This document shows positions 16,702-25,155 of a stretch of DNA of 51,990 nucleotides, one piece after another. The DNA is taken from assembly GCA_021851335.1 (NCBI GenBank), contig JAJZEA010000018.1, positions 1-51,990 on the forward strand. Direction: 5' to 3'. How positions within the stretch are numbered: the first letter of the stretch is position 1; the number at the start of each line of letters is the position of its first letter. The notes under the pieces are model-generated. The model had not been told where the DNA came from, searched no databases, and worked only from the letters and a program-made list of their open reading frames with translations. Position numbers and translations under genes: made by a program. The stretch is from Acidobacteriota bacterium (GTDB taxonomy: Bacteria > Acidobacteriota > Terriglobia > Terriglobales > Acidobacteriaceae).

Positions 16702-17418
16702 ATGAGGAAAAATTGCCGAAGCTGGAGCCGTCAGGCGGCTATGGGAGTCGTGCTTGCGGTGACGACGGCAGCATCCGCACAAAACGCGAGCGGCGCACTC
16801 CAGCAGGTGTTTGCGCGGCTGGATGCGACGGCGGCCAAGTTCCACAATGCCGAGGCCGATGTGACCTGGGACAACGTGCAGACGCAGCCGATCTTTGACA
16901 AGGATACGCAGACGGGCACGATCGATGTGGAACGTCACAAGGGCAAAGTTGCCATCGCTCTCCATCTGAAGACATTCGATGGCAGGCCGGTGCCCAAAGA
17001 GATGGTCTATGACGGCGGGCAGTTCAAGCTCTATGAACCGATGCAGAAGCAGATGACCGTCTTTCATACGGCTGGCAAGGAAGCGCAGATTCAGAGCTTT
17101 CTGGCGCTTGGTTTCGGCGGCAGCAGCGCGGAGATGCAGAGGGACTGGACGGTGAGCTATGCAGGCGCTGAGACAGTGGACGGCACCGCGACTGAGAAGC
17201 TGGAACTGCTGCCGCGCACCGAGGCTACGCGGCAGAATGTGAGCAAGGTGGTGCTTTGGATCGACATGAAAAACGGCATAGCCATTCGCCAGCAGTCGTT
17301 TGATCCATCGGGAAATTATCGGATGATTGACTATCGCCTGCGGCGATTGAACGGCGGACTGCCGACGAATGCCTTTGAGGTGAAGACGGCATCGGGCACA
17401 CGTGTCATGGAGCGTTAG
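16702..17418 (+). CDS. Exported LolA-like protein (outer-membrane lipoprotein carrier fold)
   Basis: A 238-aa protein with an N-terminal signal peptide (about residues 1-26, ending in TTAASAQ). The body resembles LolA/LppX-type carriers: ALQQVFARLDATAAKFHNAEADVTW near the start, then VYDGGQFKLYEPMQKQMTVF, LLPRTEATRQNVSKVVLWID and NGIAIRQQSFDPSGNYRMIDY. A periplasmic role in carrying lipoprotein or lipid is inferred from the fold pattern only. The ATG follows AAAGGAG. No LolB or LolCDE is adjacent, so I do not assign lolA. Confidence 0.72.
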   Translation: MRKNCRSWSRQAAMGVVLAVTTAASAQNASGALQQVFARLDATAAKFHNAEADVTWDNVQTQPIFDKDTQTGTIDVERHKGKVAIALHLKTFDGRPVPKEMVYDGGQFKLYEPMQKQMTVFHTAGKEAQIQSFLALGFGGSSAEMQRDWTVSYAGAETVDGTATEKLELLPRTEATRQNVSKVVLWIDMKNGIAIRQQSFDPSGNYRMIDYRLRRLNGGLPTNAFEVKTASGTRVMER

Positions 17419-17506
17419 AACACGATCAGAGAGTGCGCGAACACGCAAGAATCGCGAGAGCGCATTTCCCTCGGGAAAATGAGGGCTGGCAAGCTATCCG
17501 CAGGAT

Positions 17507-17524
17507 ATCGGCACGCCGATTTTT
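17507..17524 (+). terminator. Candidate intrinsic terminator after the LolA-like gene
   Basis: ATCGGC and GCCGAT pair around AC (effectively a 5-bp stem with a 4-nt loop), followed by five Ts. A second, weaker hairpin (CATTTCCC...GGGAAAATG, 17463-17481) lies just before it. The region separates convergent genes, so either may serve both strands. Confidence 0.45.
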
Positions 17525-17527
17525 GCG

Positions 17528-18976
17528 CTAGGCGCCGAGCCGCGGTCGTTGCCATGAACGAGTGCTCAGCCAGACGGAAGCGGTGACGATGAGCATCGGT
17601 AGACACTCCAGGGTGTAGCGCGCCTCGGGGCCTTGTACGGTGGCCAGCAGCAGGGAGCGCAGGATCATGTAAAGCAGCATCCACGCACCCAGACGAGGAC
17701 GCATGGCAAGCCCGGCAAAGCCCAGCAGCAGAAGAAGCAGATTGACCCCGGCATAACACGCGCTGAAGACGGTTTCGTCGTGGTGATGGGCGTAGACCCA
17801 CCAGTCGAGATCGATGGGCAGGTTTTCCACGCGTGGACGAAGCCACATGTCGAAGACACGAAGGACGGGTACTTCGAGCGCAGTGCGCCAGGGATACGCG
17901 CGGAGATTGGCGCGGGCCATTTGTTCAAGCTGCGCGTTGAAGGCGGGGGAAGTGTGATATCCGCTGCGATTGTAGTCCGCAAAGAGGGCAAGGATGCGCT
18001 GGTGGTCGGCTTCCGTGCTCCATGCACGGGCAGGGATTGCGGAGGGAAAAACGACGCCGTCGGGTACTTGCCAATAGACTTCGACCGTGTTCACGAAGTC
18101 CAGTGTCCAGGTGCCCATCCAGTGCTCGAAGCCGAGGTCTTCGCTCTCGCCCGGATCGCTGGCGTAGCGGGGAGCAAGCGGCTGAAAGACGTGAAACAGG
18201 CGCCAGTTGCGCACGGTCCAGACGGTGAAGGGAAGAAGCGCAAGAGTAACGCAAACCAGGCTCATGCGCAGGAGTTTGCGGAAAGAGATTTGTCTGCGAG
18301 CGACGGAGGAAAACAGTGCGGGCGCAAGAGCCACCGCGAGTAGCGCACCATCGGGACGTAGCAGCGCGGCCCAGGTGACGGCGGCGGCGAAGAGCAGAGC
18401 CAGAGGCCACGTAGGACGAAGCTGAAAGCGCAAGGCAGCCCAGCAGGCAAGCGCGATGCAGAAAAGCGTAGGGCCTTCGGTGAGCATGGCGGAGACGTAG
18501 ATGGCGGTGAAAGGGCAAAGTTCGGCGATCCACAGCGCTAGCAGCGCAGCGCCCCAGCCTGTGCGTCGGAGGCCCCGACGCAGAGCGAGTTCGCGAGTAA
18601 GCAGACGGGCAAGATCAGCCAGAAGCAGGCAGGTGATGGAGTCGAGCAGCGACTGGACGATGGCGACGGCAAGAGCGTTGCCGACTCCGAAGAGGCGGAA
18701 GCAAAGCGCAAGAAAAAGCGGATAGCCGGGGAGGCGAATGAGGCTGGGCTGCGGGTGTCCGGTGGCATCGGTGAGTGCAAGCTGACCGTGACGGAGGAGG
18801 TTGGTTGCAAGATTGGAGTAGACGATAACATCGCCGTCCGGCTGCGGAAAGAAGTGGAAGAATGCAAGTCGCAGCAGCAGTCCGACGAGCAGAGCAAAGG
18901 CGGCGCTGATCAGCATCGGCGCGGAAGGATGGCTGGAGTTTGAGCCTGTCGCGGGAGTCAGATCGGCGCTTGGCAT
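17528..18976 (-). CDS. Multi-pass membrane glycosyltransferase of the GT-C/PMT (family 39) type
   Basis: A 482-aa integral membrane protein with many hydrophobic helices. After the first helix a periplasmic loop has the acidic residue typical of PMT_2 enzymes (FFPQPDGDVIVYSNLATNLL). Later helices include the ALLVALWIAELC, ALLFAAAVTWAALL and VNLLLLLLGFAGLA stretches. Such proteins move a sugar from a polyprenyl-phosphate carrier onto a periplasmic acceptor. Substrate and acceptor cannot be read. The ATG has no clear Shine-Dalgarno sequence; a TATAAC hexamer lies 8 bp upstream. It is divergent from the polysaccharide deacetylase fusion, which hints at a shared role in envelope glycan work. Confidence 0.75.
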   Translation of the reverse strand: MPSADLTPATGSNSSHPSAPMLISAAFALLVGLLLRLAFFHFFPQPDGDVIVYSNLATNLLRHGQLALTDATGHPQPSLIRLPGYPLFLALCFRLFGVGNALAVAIVQSLLDSITCLLLADLARLLTRELALRRGLRRTGWGAALLALWIAELCPFTAIYVSAMLTEGPTLFCIALACWAALRFQLRPTWPLALLFAAAVTWAALLRPDGALLAVALAPALFSSVARRQISFRKLLRMSLVCVTLALLPFTVWTVRNWRLFHVFQPLAPRYASDPGESEDLGFEHWMGTWTLDFVNTVEVYWQVPDGVVFPSAIPARAWSTEADHQRILALFADYNRSGYHTSPAFNAQLEQMARANLRAYPWRTALEVPVLRVFDMWLRPRVENLPIDLDWWVYAHHHDETVFSACYAGVNLLLLLLGFAGLAMRPRLGAWMLLYMILRSLLLATVQGPEARYTLECLPMLIVTASVWLSTRSWQRPRLGA

Positions 18977-18984
18977 TGCTTTCA

Positions 18985-18990
18985 GTTATA
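18985..18990 (-). promoter_or_regulatory. Candidate -10 box of the GT-C gene (near-leaderless)
   Basis: TATAAC on the minus strand ends 8 bp before the ATG, and no clear ribosome site lies between (only a weak GAAAG). A TATAAC -10 this close implies a transcript starting at or next to the start codon. No good -35 is seen. Confidence 0.4.
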
Positions 18991-19165
18991 AGTCATGGGC
19001 TGGAGCACGTTGTGTTCTGGTTGGTGCAAAACGAAGTCCATAACCCGGTAGACGCGGTGGAGAGAGCGATGGTTTGCAAGAACTTCGCACGAAGTGGCTT
19101 GCCAGCCGTTATCCTGAAGTCGGAACGCTTCCAGCGAAGCGAAGATAGCGAAGGAATGTAGACCG

Positions 19166-22100
19166 ATGCGCGACAAGCAGATATTTGCCGATCCGGGACG
19201 AAAGCGATGGAAGCGCTTGCGTCGTTTGTTTGACGTGACGGCGGTCGTCTCGACGCTGGTCCTTGTCGCCTTCAGCTTCAATGTGCTGCGACATCAGAAT
19301 CTGCCAAACCTGCTGTTGCCGGTGCCGAAGCATAACTATCGTGCGCTGACGGACCGCAGCCCGGAGTTACGTTCAGCGCGATTGCAGCGTGCCTTGCGGC
19401 GCAGGCCGCGCAGAAAGGCCGCGGCGATGGTCATGAATAGCGGGGAGGGATTGCGCGCAGCGTATTACACGCCGGACGATGCGGCCAGCTATTCCTCGTT
19501 CAAGGAGCATGTGCATCAGATCGACTTTCTTTTTCCGGTGTGGCTCCATCTCGACGGGCCGGATTATCAACTGAAGGGAACGACGGATGAAGGGCGGGAG
19601 TTTGCCCTTTTCAGCGGCACGGCGGTGCGCGATCCAGACCAGGAAGACAAGATCAAGCGCGCGATTCAGGCTGCGAAGGAAGACACGGAGATTTATCCGG
19701 TGCTGCAGAACTTCAGCCCGGCGATCCAGGACTTTGATCCCGGCGTGGCCAAGGTCATCAACGATCCGGATCGGCGAGCGCAACTGGAAGTGCAGTTGAT
19801 GCATTTTTATACGGCATTTCCTGCATATCATGGCATCTCGCTGGATCTCGAAAATCTGCCCGATGATGCGATGCCGGGCTATGAGGCTTTGATTGGAGAT
19901 CTCTACGCGCAGATGCATCCGCGTAAGCTGCGGCTGTATGTGAATCTGTCGGTTTCGACCGCAGCGAAGGACTTTGCCAATATTGCGGCGAACTCCGATG
20001 GCATTGTGCTGATGAACTATGACGAGCACGAGGTGGCGAGCGATCCGGGTCCGATTGCCAGTCAGCAGTGGTTCACGGCAAATCTGACGCGAGCGCTCCA
20101 GTCGGTGCCGCGGGAGAAACTGATCTGCGCGATTGGCAGCTATGGCTATGACTGGGCGGAGACGATGTCGACGGGCAAACGCGATCGGCATTTCCAGCCC
20201 AAGGTGGTGAATACGGATGTGCTGTCGGTCTCTGACGCGTGGCAGCGCGCGGCGGATGCCGATGCTGACCTGGATCTGGACTATGATTCGCTGAATGCGC
20301 ACTACGAGTATGTGGATGAGGATGCGCATCAGCAGCATATGGTCTGGTTTCTGGATGCTGTGACGGTGCTGGATGAGATGCGCGCCGCACGTGCGCTGGG
20401 GATTCAAACTTTTGCGCTGTGGCGGCTGGGATCCGAAGATAGCTCGCTGTGGAATATATGGGACAAGCCGGGCAGCGCAGACGCGCTGAAATCGCTGGGC
20501 AGTGTGCCTCCGGGGCACGATGTTGATACGGAAGGCGAGGGCGATATTCTCCGCGTGACGGGCACGCCGCAGCCCGGCAAACGTACGGTGACAGTGGATA
20601 CCGACGACAGCAGCGACCCGACGCGCCAACTGGTTGTGGATGAGCAGATGCAGGTCTATCCGCATACCTACACGGTGCGGCAATATGGCTACCATCCGGA
20701 CGAAGTGGCGTTGACCTTTGACGATGGACCGGACCCGAAGTGGACGCCGAAGATTCTGGACGTGCTGAAGGCAAAAGGGGTCAAAGGCACATTCATGATG
20801 ATTGGCAGCGAGGCGCAGGATCAGGTGAGCCTGATGCGGCGCGTGTTGCGCGAGGGGCATGAGATTGGTAATCACACCTATACGCATCCGGATATCAGTG
20901 AGATCTCGTCTCGACAGTTGGATATTGAACTGCAACTGACAGAGCGCCTGTTTGCCAGCAAGCTGGGTGTGCAGCCTTTGTATTTTCGCCCGCCGTATTC
21001 GATCGATCAGGAGCCGGATACAGACGATCAGGCGGCTCCGGTCGAGCGGATTCAGCAGGATGGATATACGATTATCGGCGACAAGATCGACACCGATGAC
21101 TGGAACGAACATCCGCGCAAATCGCCAGAGGAGATTCGCGACTCCGTGCTCTCGCAACTGGAGATGATGAAGACCAAGCCGCAGTTCCGCGGCAGCATCA
21201 TCCTGCTCCACGATGGCGGCGGGGATCGGTCAGCGACGGTGGCCGCGCTGCCCGTGTTGATCGATGCGCTGCGGGCGCATGGATACAAGATCGTGCCCGT
21301 CTCTGCACTGATGGGCAAGACGACGGCCGAGGTGATGCCGAAATTAACAATGCGCCAGTATCTGCGCGCTCTGCCTGATTCGATTGCATTTTCCGGGCTG
21401 GCATTTCTGGGCACGATGATTGTTACGGTCTTCTTCGTCGGCGATGTATTGATGAGCCTGCGGCTGATCCTGATTGGCATTATGGCGTTGATTGATCGCC
21501 TGAAGCCGCGGGCAAAGGTGCAGCCAGGCTATGCGCCAAAGGTCGCCGTGCTGGTGCCCGCATACAACGAGGAAGCGGTGATTGTGCGCACGGTTCGGTC
21601 CGTGCTGAACTCCGATTATGCCGCGCTGCGGGTTATTGTGATTGATGACGGATCGAAAGACCAGACGGTGCGCGTTGCGCGCGAGGCATTTCGGCGGGAG
21701 ATTGCCGAAGGCAAGGTGCTGGTGGTGACGCAGGCAAATGGCGGCAAGGCAGTGGCGCTGAACAACGGCCTGAATCATGTGACTGAAGAGATTTATGTTG
21801 GCATCGACGCGGATACGGTGATTGCTTCCGACGCAATCGGCAAGCTGGTCGGGCATTTTTCGGATGCGACGGTGGGTGCTGTGGCCGGCAACGCCAAGGT
21901 GGGCAATCGCGTGAATCTGTGGACGCGCTGGCAGGCGCTCGAGTACATCACGAGCCAGAACTTTGAGCGGCGCGCGTTGAATCTGTTTCATGTGGTGACG
22001 GTGGTTCCGGGCGCGATTGGCGCGTGGCGGACCGAGGCAGTCAAGCGCGCGCATGGATATCCGATCAATACGGTGGCCGAAGACGCCGACCTCACGATGA

Positions 22101-22690
22101 GTCTGCTGGAGCAGGGACTGAAGGTGATTTACGAGGATAGTTCGCTGGCCTTCACCGAAGCGCCCATTGATGCGCGCGGGCTGATGCGCCAACGCTTCCG
22201 CTGGTCGTTTGGCACGTTGCAGGCCGTGTGGAAACATCGCGCAGCATTTACGAAAAATCGCGCGATGGGTTTCTTTGCACTGCCGAATATCGTGATCTTT
22301 CAGATGCTGCTGCCGCTGGTCTCTCCGTTCATCGATCTCATGTTTGTGATTGGCGCGGTGCAGTTTGGCATCAATCGCTACTATCATCCGGAGACGGCGA
22401 GTTCCGCCAGCTTTGAAAAGCTGGTGGCGTATTTCCTGGCATTCATGGTGATCGATTTCATCACCTCGTCACTGGCCTTCAGCCTGGAGCGCAGGCATCC
22501 GGCAAGCAAGGGCGATGGGTGGCTGCTTTTTCATATCTGGTTGCAGCGCTTTGCGTATCGGCAGGTTTTTTCGGTGGTGCTGCTGAAGACGCTGAAGCGA
22601 GCCATCGATGGGCGTCCGTTCAACTGGGATAAGCTGGAGCGCACGGCGGTGATGAGCAAGTCGACGGACGCGATTGTGCCCACGAAGTGA
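19166..22690 (+). CDS. Fusion of GH18-like domain, polysaccharide deacetylase and GT2 glycosyltransferase
   Basis: A 1174-aa membrane protein joining three modules. After a membrane segment (about residues 24-42) comes a GH18-like domain (about 90-450). It has HGISLDLENLP at the DGxxxDxE position (first Asp replaced by His, Glu kept) and VLMNYDEHE. A NodB/CE4 deacetylase follows (about 510-705) with TFDDGPD, HTYTHPD, FRPPYS and LLHDGGGDRS. Two to three helices (about 730-780) lead to a processive GT2 domain (about 790-1020) with VPAYNEE, IDDGSKD, GIDADT, AEDADL and QRFRW, and C-terminal helices end the protein. It could polymerise an N-acetylhexosamine polymer (PgaC-like) and deacetylate or trim it as it leaves the cell. 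The order of modules is clear; the substrate is inferred. Confidence 0.88.
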   Translation: MRDKQIFADPGRKRWKRLRRLFDVTAVVSTLVLVAFSFNVLRHQNLPNLLLPVPKHNYRALTDRSPELRSARLQRALRRRPRRKAAAMVMNSGEGLRAAYYTPDDAASYSSFKEHVHQIDFLFPVWLHLDGPDYQLKGTTDEGREFALFSGTAVRDPDQEDKIKRAIQAAKEDTEIYPVLQNFSPAIQDFDPGVAKVINDPDRRAQLEVQLMHFYTAFPAYHGISLDLENLPDDAMPGYEALIGDLYAQMHPRKLRLYVNLSVSTAAKDFANIAANSDGIVLMNYDEHEVASDPGPIASQQWFTANLTRALQSVPREKLICAIGSYGYDWAETMSTGKRDRHFQPKVVNTDVLSVSDAWQRAADADADLDLDYDSLNAHYEYVDEDAHQQHMVWFLDAVTVLDEMRAARALGIQTFALWRLGSEDSSLWNIWDKPGSADALKSLGSVPPGHDVDTEGEGDILRVTGTPQPGKRTVTVDTDDSSDPTRQLVVDEQMQVYPHTYTVRQYGYHPDEVALTFDDGPDPKWTPKILDVLKAKGVKGTFMMIGSEAQDQVSLMRRVLREGHEIGNHTYTHPDISEISSRQLDIELQLTERLFASKLGVQPLYFRPPYSIDQEPDTDDQAAPVERIQQDGYTIIGDKIDTDDWNEHPRKSPEEIRDSVLSQLEMMKTKPQFRGSIILLHDGGGDRSATVAALPVLIDALRAHGYKIVPVSALMGKTTAEVMPKLTMRQYLRALPDSIAFSGLAFLGTMIVTVFFVGDVLMSLRLILIGIMALIDRLKPRAKVQPGYAPKVAVLVPAYNEEAVIVRTVRSVLNSDYAALRVIVIDDGSKDQTVRVAREAFRREIAEGKVLVVTQANGGKAVALNNGLNHVTEEIYVGIDADTVIASDAIGKLVGHFSDATVGAVAGNAKVGNRVNLWTRWQALEYITSQNFERRALNLFHVVTVVPGAIGAWRTEAVKRAHGYPINTVAEDADLTMSLLEQGLKVIYEDSSLAFTEAPIDARGLMRQRFRWSFGTLQAVWKHRAAFTKNRAMGFFALPNIVIFQMLLPLVSPFIDLMFVIGAVQFGINRYYHPETASSASFEKLVAYFLAFMVIDFITSSLAFSLERRHPASKGDGWLLFHIWLQRFAYRQVFSVVLLKTLKRAIDGRPFNWDKLERTAVMSKSTDAIVPTK

Positions 22691-22733
22691 GTGCCCACGG
22701 CGCGGGTAGTTAGGATTGAGGATTGTGACCGAC

Positions 22734-23129
22734 TCAACGTGGCATGGGTTTGCCGATGGGCGGTAATGTGCGCAGATAGGCAATGATCTGCCAACGCTCA
22801 GTATCGGGCAGGCTTCCCCATGGCGGCATGCCTTTGTAGGGGTCACCGTGTTGCAGCATCCAGGCCAGGTCGCCGTCAGTCGCGTGACGCACACGCAAGC
22901 TGCGCAAGCTGGGACGGCCGAAGCGGCCCATGGCATCGAAACCATGACAAGGCGTGCAGTTGTGCTGAAAAAGTTGACGCCCGGCGGCGATAGCGGCGGG
23001 TTGGCCGCGATAGGGATCGTGACGAAGATGATCTTCATCGGGAACGCGGCGCAACCAGGTTCCGCTGGCGGCGGCTAAGAGCGTAACGGAAAGGCCCAGG
23101 ATCAGCAGCAGAGCTGAAAAACGCTTCAT
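22734..23129 (-). CDS. Small exported c-type cytochrome, single haem
   Basis: A 131-aa protein with a signal peptide (about residues 1-21) and one haem-binding CTPCH near residue 58. A later methionine in GMPPW is a likely axial ligand. The pattern GRQLFQHNCTPCHGFDAMGR...GDLAWMLQHGDPYKGMPPWG is that of class I periplasmic electron-transfer cytochromes. It converges with the GH18/NodB/GT2 fusion gene and ends an apparent minus-strand run that includes the eight-haem protein. Its partner is not known. Confidence 0.88.
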   Translation of the reverse strand: MKRFSALLLILGLSVTLLAAASGTWLRRVPDEDHLRHDPYRGQPAAIAAGRQLFQHNCTPCHGFDAMGRFGRPSLRSLRVRHATDGDLAWMLQHGDPYKGMPPWGSLPDTERWQIIAYLRTLPPIGKPMPR

Positions 23130-23184
23130 ACCATCCTCTGCTTTTCACTGTAACGCGTGGGATGGGGTGAGGCACAGAAGACGG

Positions 23185-23751
23185 TCAGGAATGACCGATA
23201 CGCTGGCCGTTGGCAAGATCGAGGGTGAAGGTGAACTCTTGATCGGTGCGAATCTCCCACCCGGTTCCGCGAAGCGTGGTGGCGGTGATAGCGTCGACGG
23301 TGATGCCCTCCGAAGAGACGGAGTTTGCCTGCCAGGTTTTTCCGTCCGCACCCCAAGCCAGGATGTCACGATGCCCGATGAAGAGCAGCAGCGCGGCGGC
23401 TGGAACGGCGTGGACCGCGAGCACGGGACGCATCGACAACATCACAAAGCGCTCCGGGTGGCGCGTGGAGATAACGTAGGCATAACCACCGGAGAGCGCG
23501 CAAAGTTCCTCCGGATTGGGCATGGACCAAAGGCCGGTGGGGACAACGGGATCGCGAAATCCAAGCGCGAAGGTGGCCAGAAAGGGTGGATCGTCGGAAG
23601 GCGAAATCATCACCTCCAGCGCGCCGCGCTCCACCTCCTCCACCTGTGCAGGATAGGTGAAGTGGCGCGGCGGCAGAATGAGCGGACGCGAGGGCAGTAT
23701 CTCAGCCCTCCAGATGTGAGCAAATGCGCTGATCAAGGACGAAGTTGTCAT
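23185..23751 (-). CDS. Conserved-looking hypothetical protein between cytochrome genes
   Basis: A 188-aa protein I do not recognise. No signal peptide is seen. There is one moderately hydrophobic stretch (VLAVHAVPAAALLLFIG, about residues 110-126) and an acidic segment. The gene has no clear ribosome site. It is read as real because it fills the space between two cytochrome genes on the same strand and no competing frame has support. Its position suggests, but does not prove, a link to respiratory electron flow. Confidence 0.6.
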   Translation of the reverse strand: MTTSSLISAFAHIWRAEILPSRPLILPPRHFTYPAQVEEVERGALEVMISPSDDPPFLATFALGFRDPVVPTGLWSMPNPEELCALSGGYAYVISTRHPERFVMLSMRPVLAVHAVPAAALLLFIGHRDILAWGADGKTWQANSVSSEGITVDAITATTLRGTGWEIRTDQEFTFTLDLANGQRIGHS

Positions 23752-23873
23752 ATACGATTTTTGCTCTTCGGTGTTTTCCTACGTTAATTTTCGCACCCCT
23801 GACGCCTGGATCGTATTGTCCAATCCATCGTTCCTGATGGCATCAAAAATGATCGAAGTGGACGAAGGCGCGT

Positions 23874-25130
23874 TCAGTTAGCGACTCGCCACGGCGAGGT
23901 GTTTTTCCATGTGCGAAGCTGGTCAAGCGCCCATTTGTTCGACTTGTCCGCATGACAGCTCGTGCACGGATTCGGGATGCCGAACTGCTCCGTCAAAGTT
24001 GGCGAGAGAAAGCGGAAAGTGTGGCTGCTGACATACGATCCCTTGAGCGTTTCAGCAATCTTTGGCATGTGGCATGCCGTACAAAGGCTGCCAGCACTGT
24101 CTGGCGCGTGATGCGTGTGTTCTGAAACCGTGCCTTTGAGTCCCGCAGGATTCTTCGCAGTGTGGCAGGTGAGGCAGAGTTGGTTGCCGCGTACGATAAC
24201 GTTCGAGGGGTTTTGATGACTGTGGACGTCGTGACAATCGAAACAGCGTATTTCGCGATGGTACATATTGCTTTGCACAAAGTCGTTGCCCTGCATGCGG
24301 TTCTTGTGTGCGGAGAGATCAGCAAACTGATAGAAATTGGTCACGCCATAGCGTAGCTCTTCAAGCCGCCAGTGGTCGGCGAGACGTTCGCCGGGCATGT
24401 AGCCGACGGGCCAGTCGTAGTAATGCGGATGCGTATCGCCTGGCTCGGCCGAGATGGGGTTGGCAAGTGGCCGTCCTTGACTATGGCACTGAATACAGGT
24501 GTCATTGGCCCGTACAGAGTCGAGTTTGTCGGGATTCACGATGTTGGATCGGGTTGGGTGTGCAACGTGCTGACTGCCCGGTCCATGACATTTCTCGCAT
24601 CCAACATTCCACTCCGTTACGCGATGGGTAGTGATGTTGTAATTTACGGAGTGGCAACCGTCGCAGAGCGGTCCGGTCGGGCGCTCCTGGTTGGTTTCGC
24701 CATAGTGAGGCACCCACCAGTCGGCGTTTTGCGGCACGTGGTAGGGCAACCACTTCTTCTTGGCTACATCCCATTGAGCGGGCAGGGCATAGTAATCGGG
24801 TAGCCCGGTATTGGGGTCGGTCATGCGCGCAAAGTAGCGCTGCTTCCAGCGACTGCCATAGACAAAGGCTACCTGAGAAATATCGAAAGTTCGTACGGGA
24901 TCGGGATGCGCAAAGTCCCCCAGGACCGCATCAGGGTGCTGAGCTGGATCGAGCACCACATTCGCCATCCTGGTCTGTCTCCATCCGGCGTACTCCTCCG
25001 CATGGCATTTCTGGCATGCGGAGGAACCTGTATACCCAGAACCTGGCGGGAAAGCCTGCTGCGCAATCAGGAATGGGTCTGTTGAGCACAGCACTGAAAG
25101 TACGAGCTTCAATAATAGGTTGATCCGCAT
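23874..25130 (-). CDS. Exported eight-haem cytochrome c
   Basis: A 418-aa protein with eight CxxCH motifs (CQKCH, CDGCH, CEKCH, CIQCH, CFDCH, CLTCH, CTACH, CTSCH) and a signal peptide (start MRINLLLKLVLSVLC). The first haem motif follows PPGSGYTGSSA. Between motifs are many histidines that could be distal ligands. It fits the large group of multihaem cytochromes of the c554/octahaem type, which carry electrons in the periplasm and in some cases reduce nitrogen or sulfur compounds. No catalytic subunit or membrane quinol oxidase is adjacent, so the reaction is not known. I used the ATG at the signal peptide; the longer frame overlaps the esterase gene by 110 bp. Confidence 0.88.
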   Translation of the reverse strand: MRINLLLKLVLSVLCSTDPFLIAQQAFPPGSGYTGSSACQKCHAEEYAGWRQTRMANVVLDPAQHPDAVLGDFAHPDPVRTFDISQVAFVYGSRWKQRYFARMTDPNTGLPDYYALPAQWDVAKKKWLPYHVPQNADWWVPHYGETNQERPTGPLCDGCHSVNYNITTHRVTEWNVGCEKCHGPGSQHVAHPTRSNIVNPDKLDSVRANDTCIQCHSQGRPLANPISAEPGDTHPHYYDWPVGYMPGERLADHWRLEELRYGVTNFYQFADLSAHKNRMQGNDFVQSNMYHREIRCFDCHDVHSHQNPSNVIVRGNQLCLTCHTAKNPAGLKGTVSEHTHHAPDSAGSLCTACHMPKIAETLKGSYVSSHTFRFLSPTLTEQFGIPNPCTSCHADKSNKWALDQLRTWKNTSPWRVAN

Positions 25131-25155
25131 TGCGCATCTTTCCGCCGATGGACTG

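Noticed and set aside
19373..21211. Long minus-strand open frame opposite the GH18/NodB/GT2 fusion
   Set aside because: Shadow frame with very high Arg/His content and no motifs; all conserved motifs are on the + strand.
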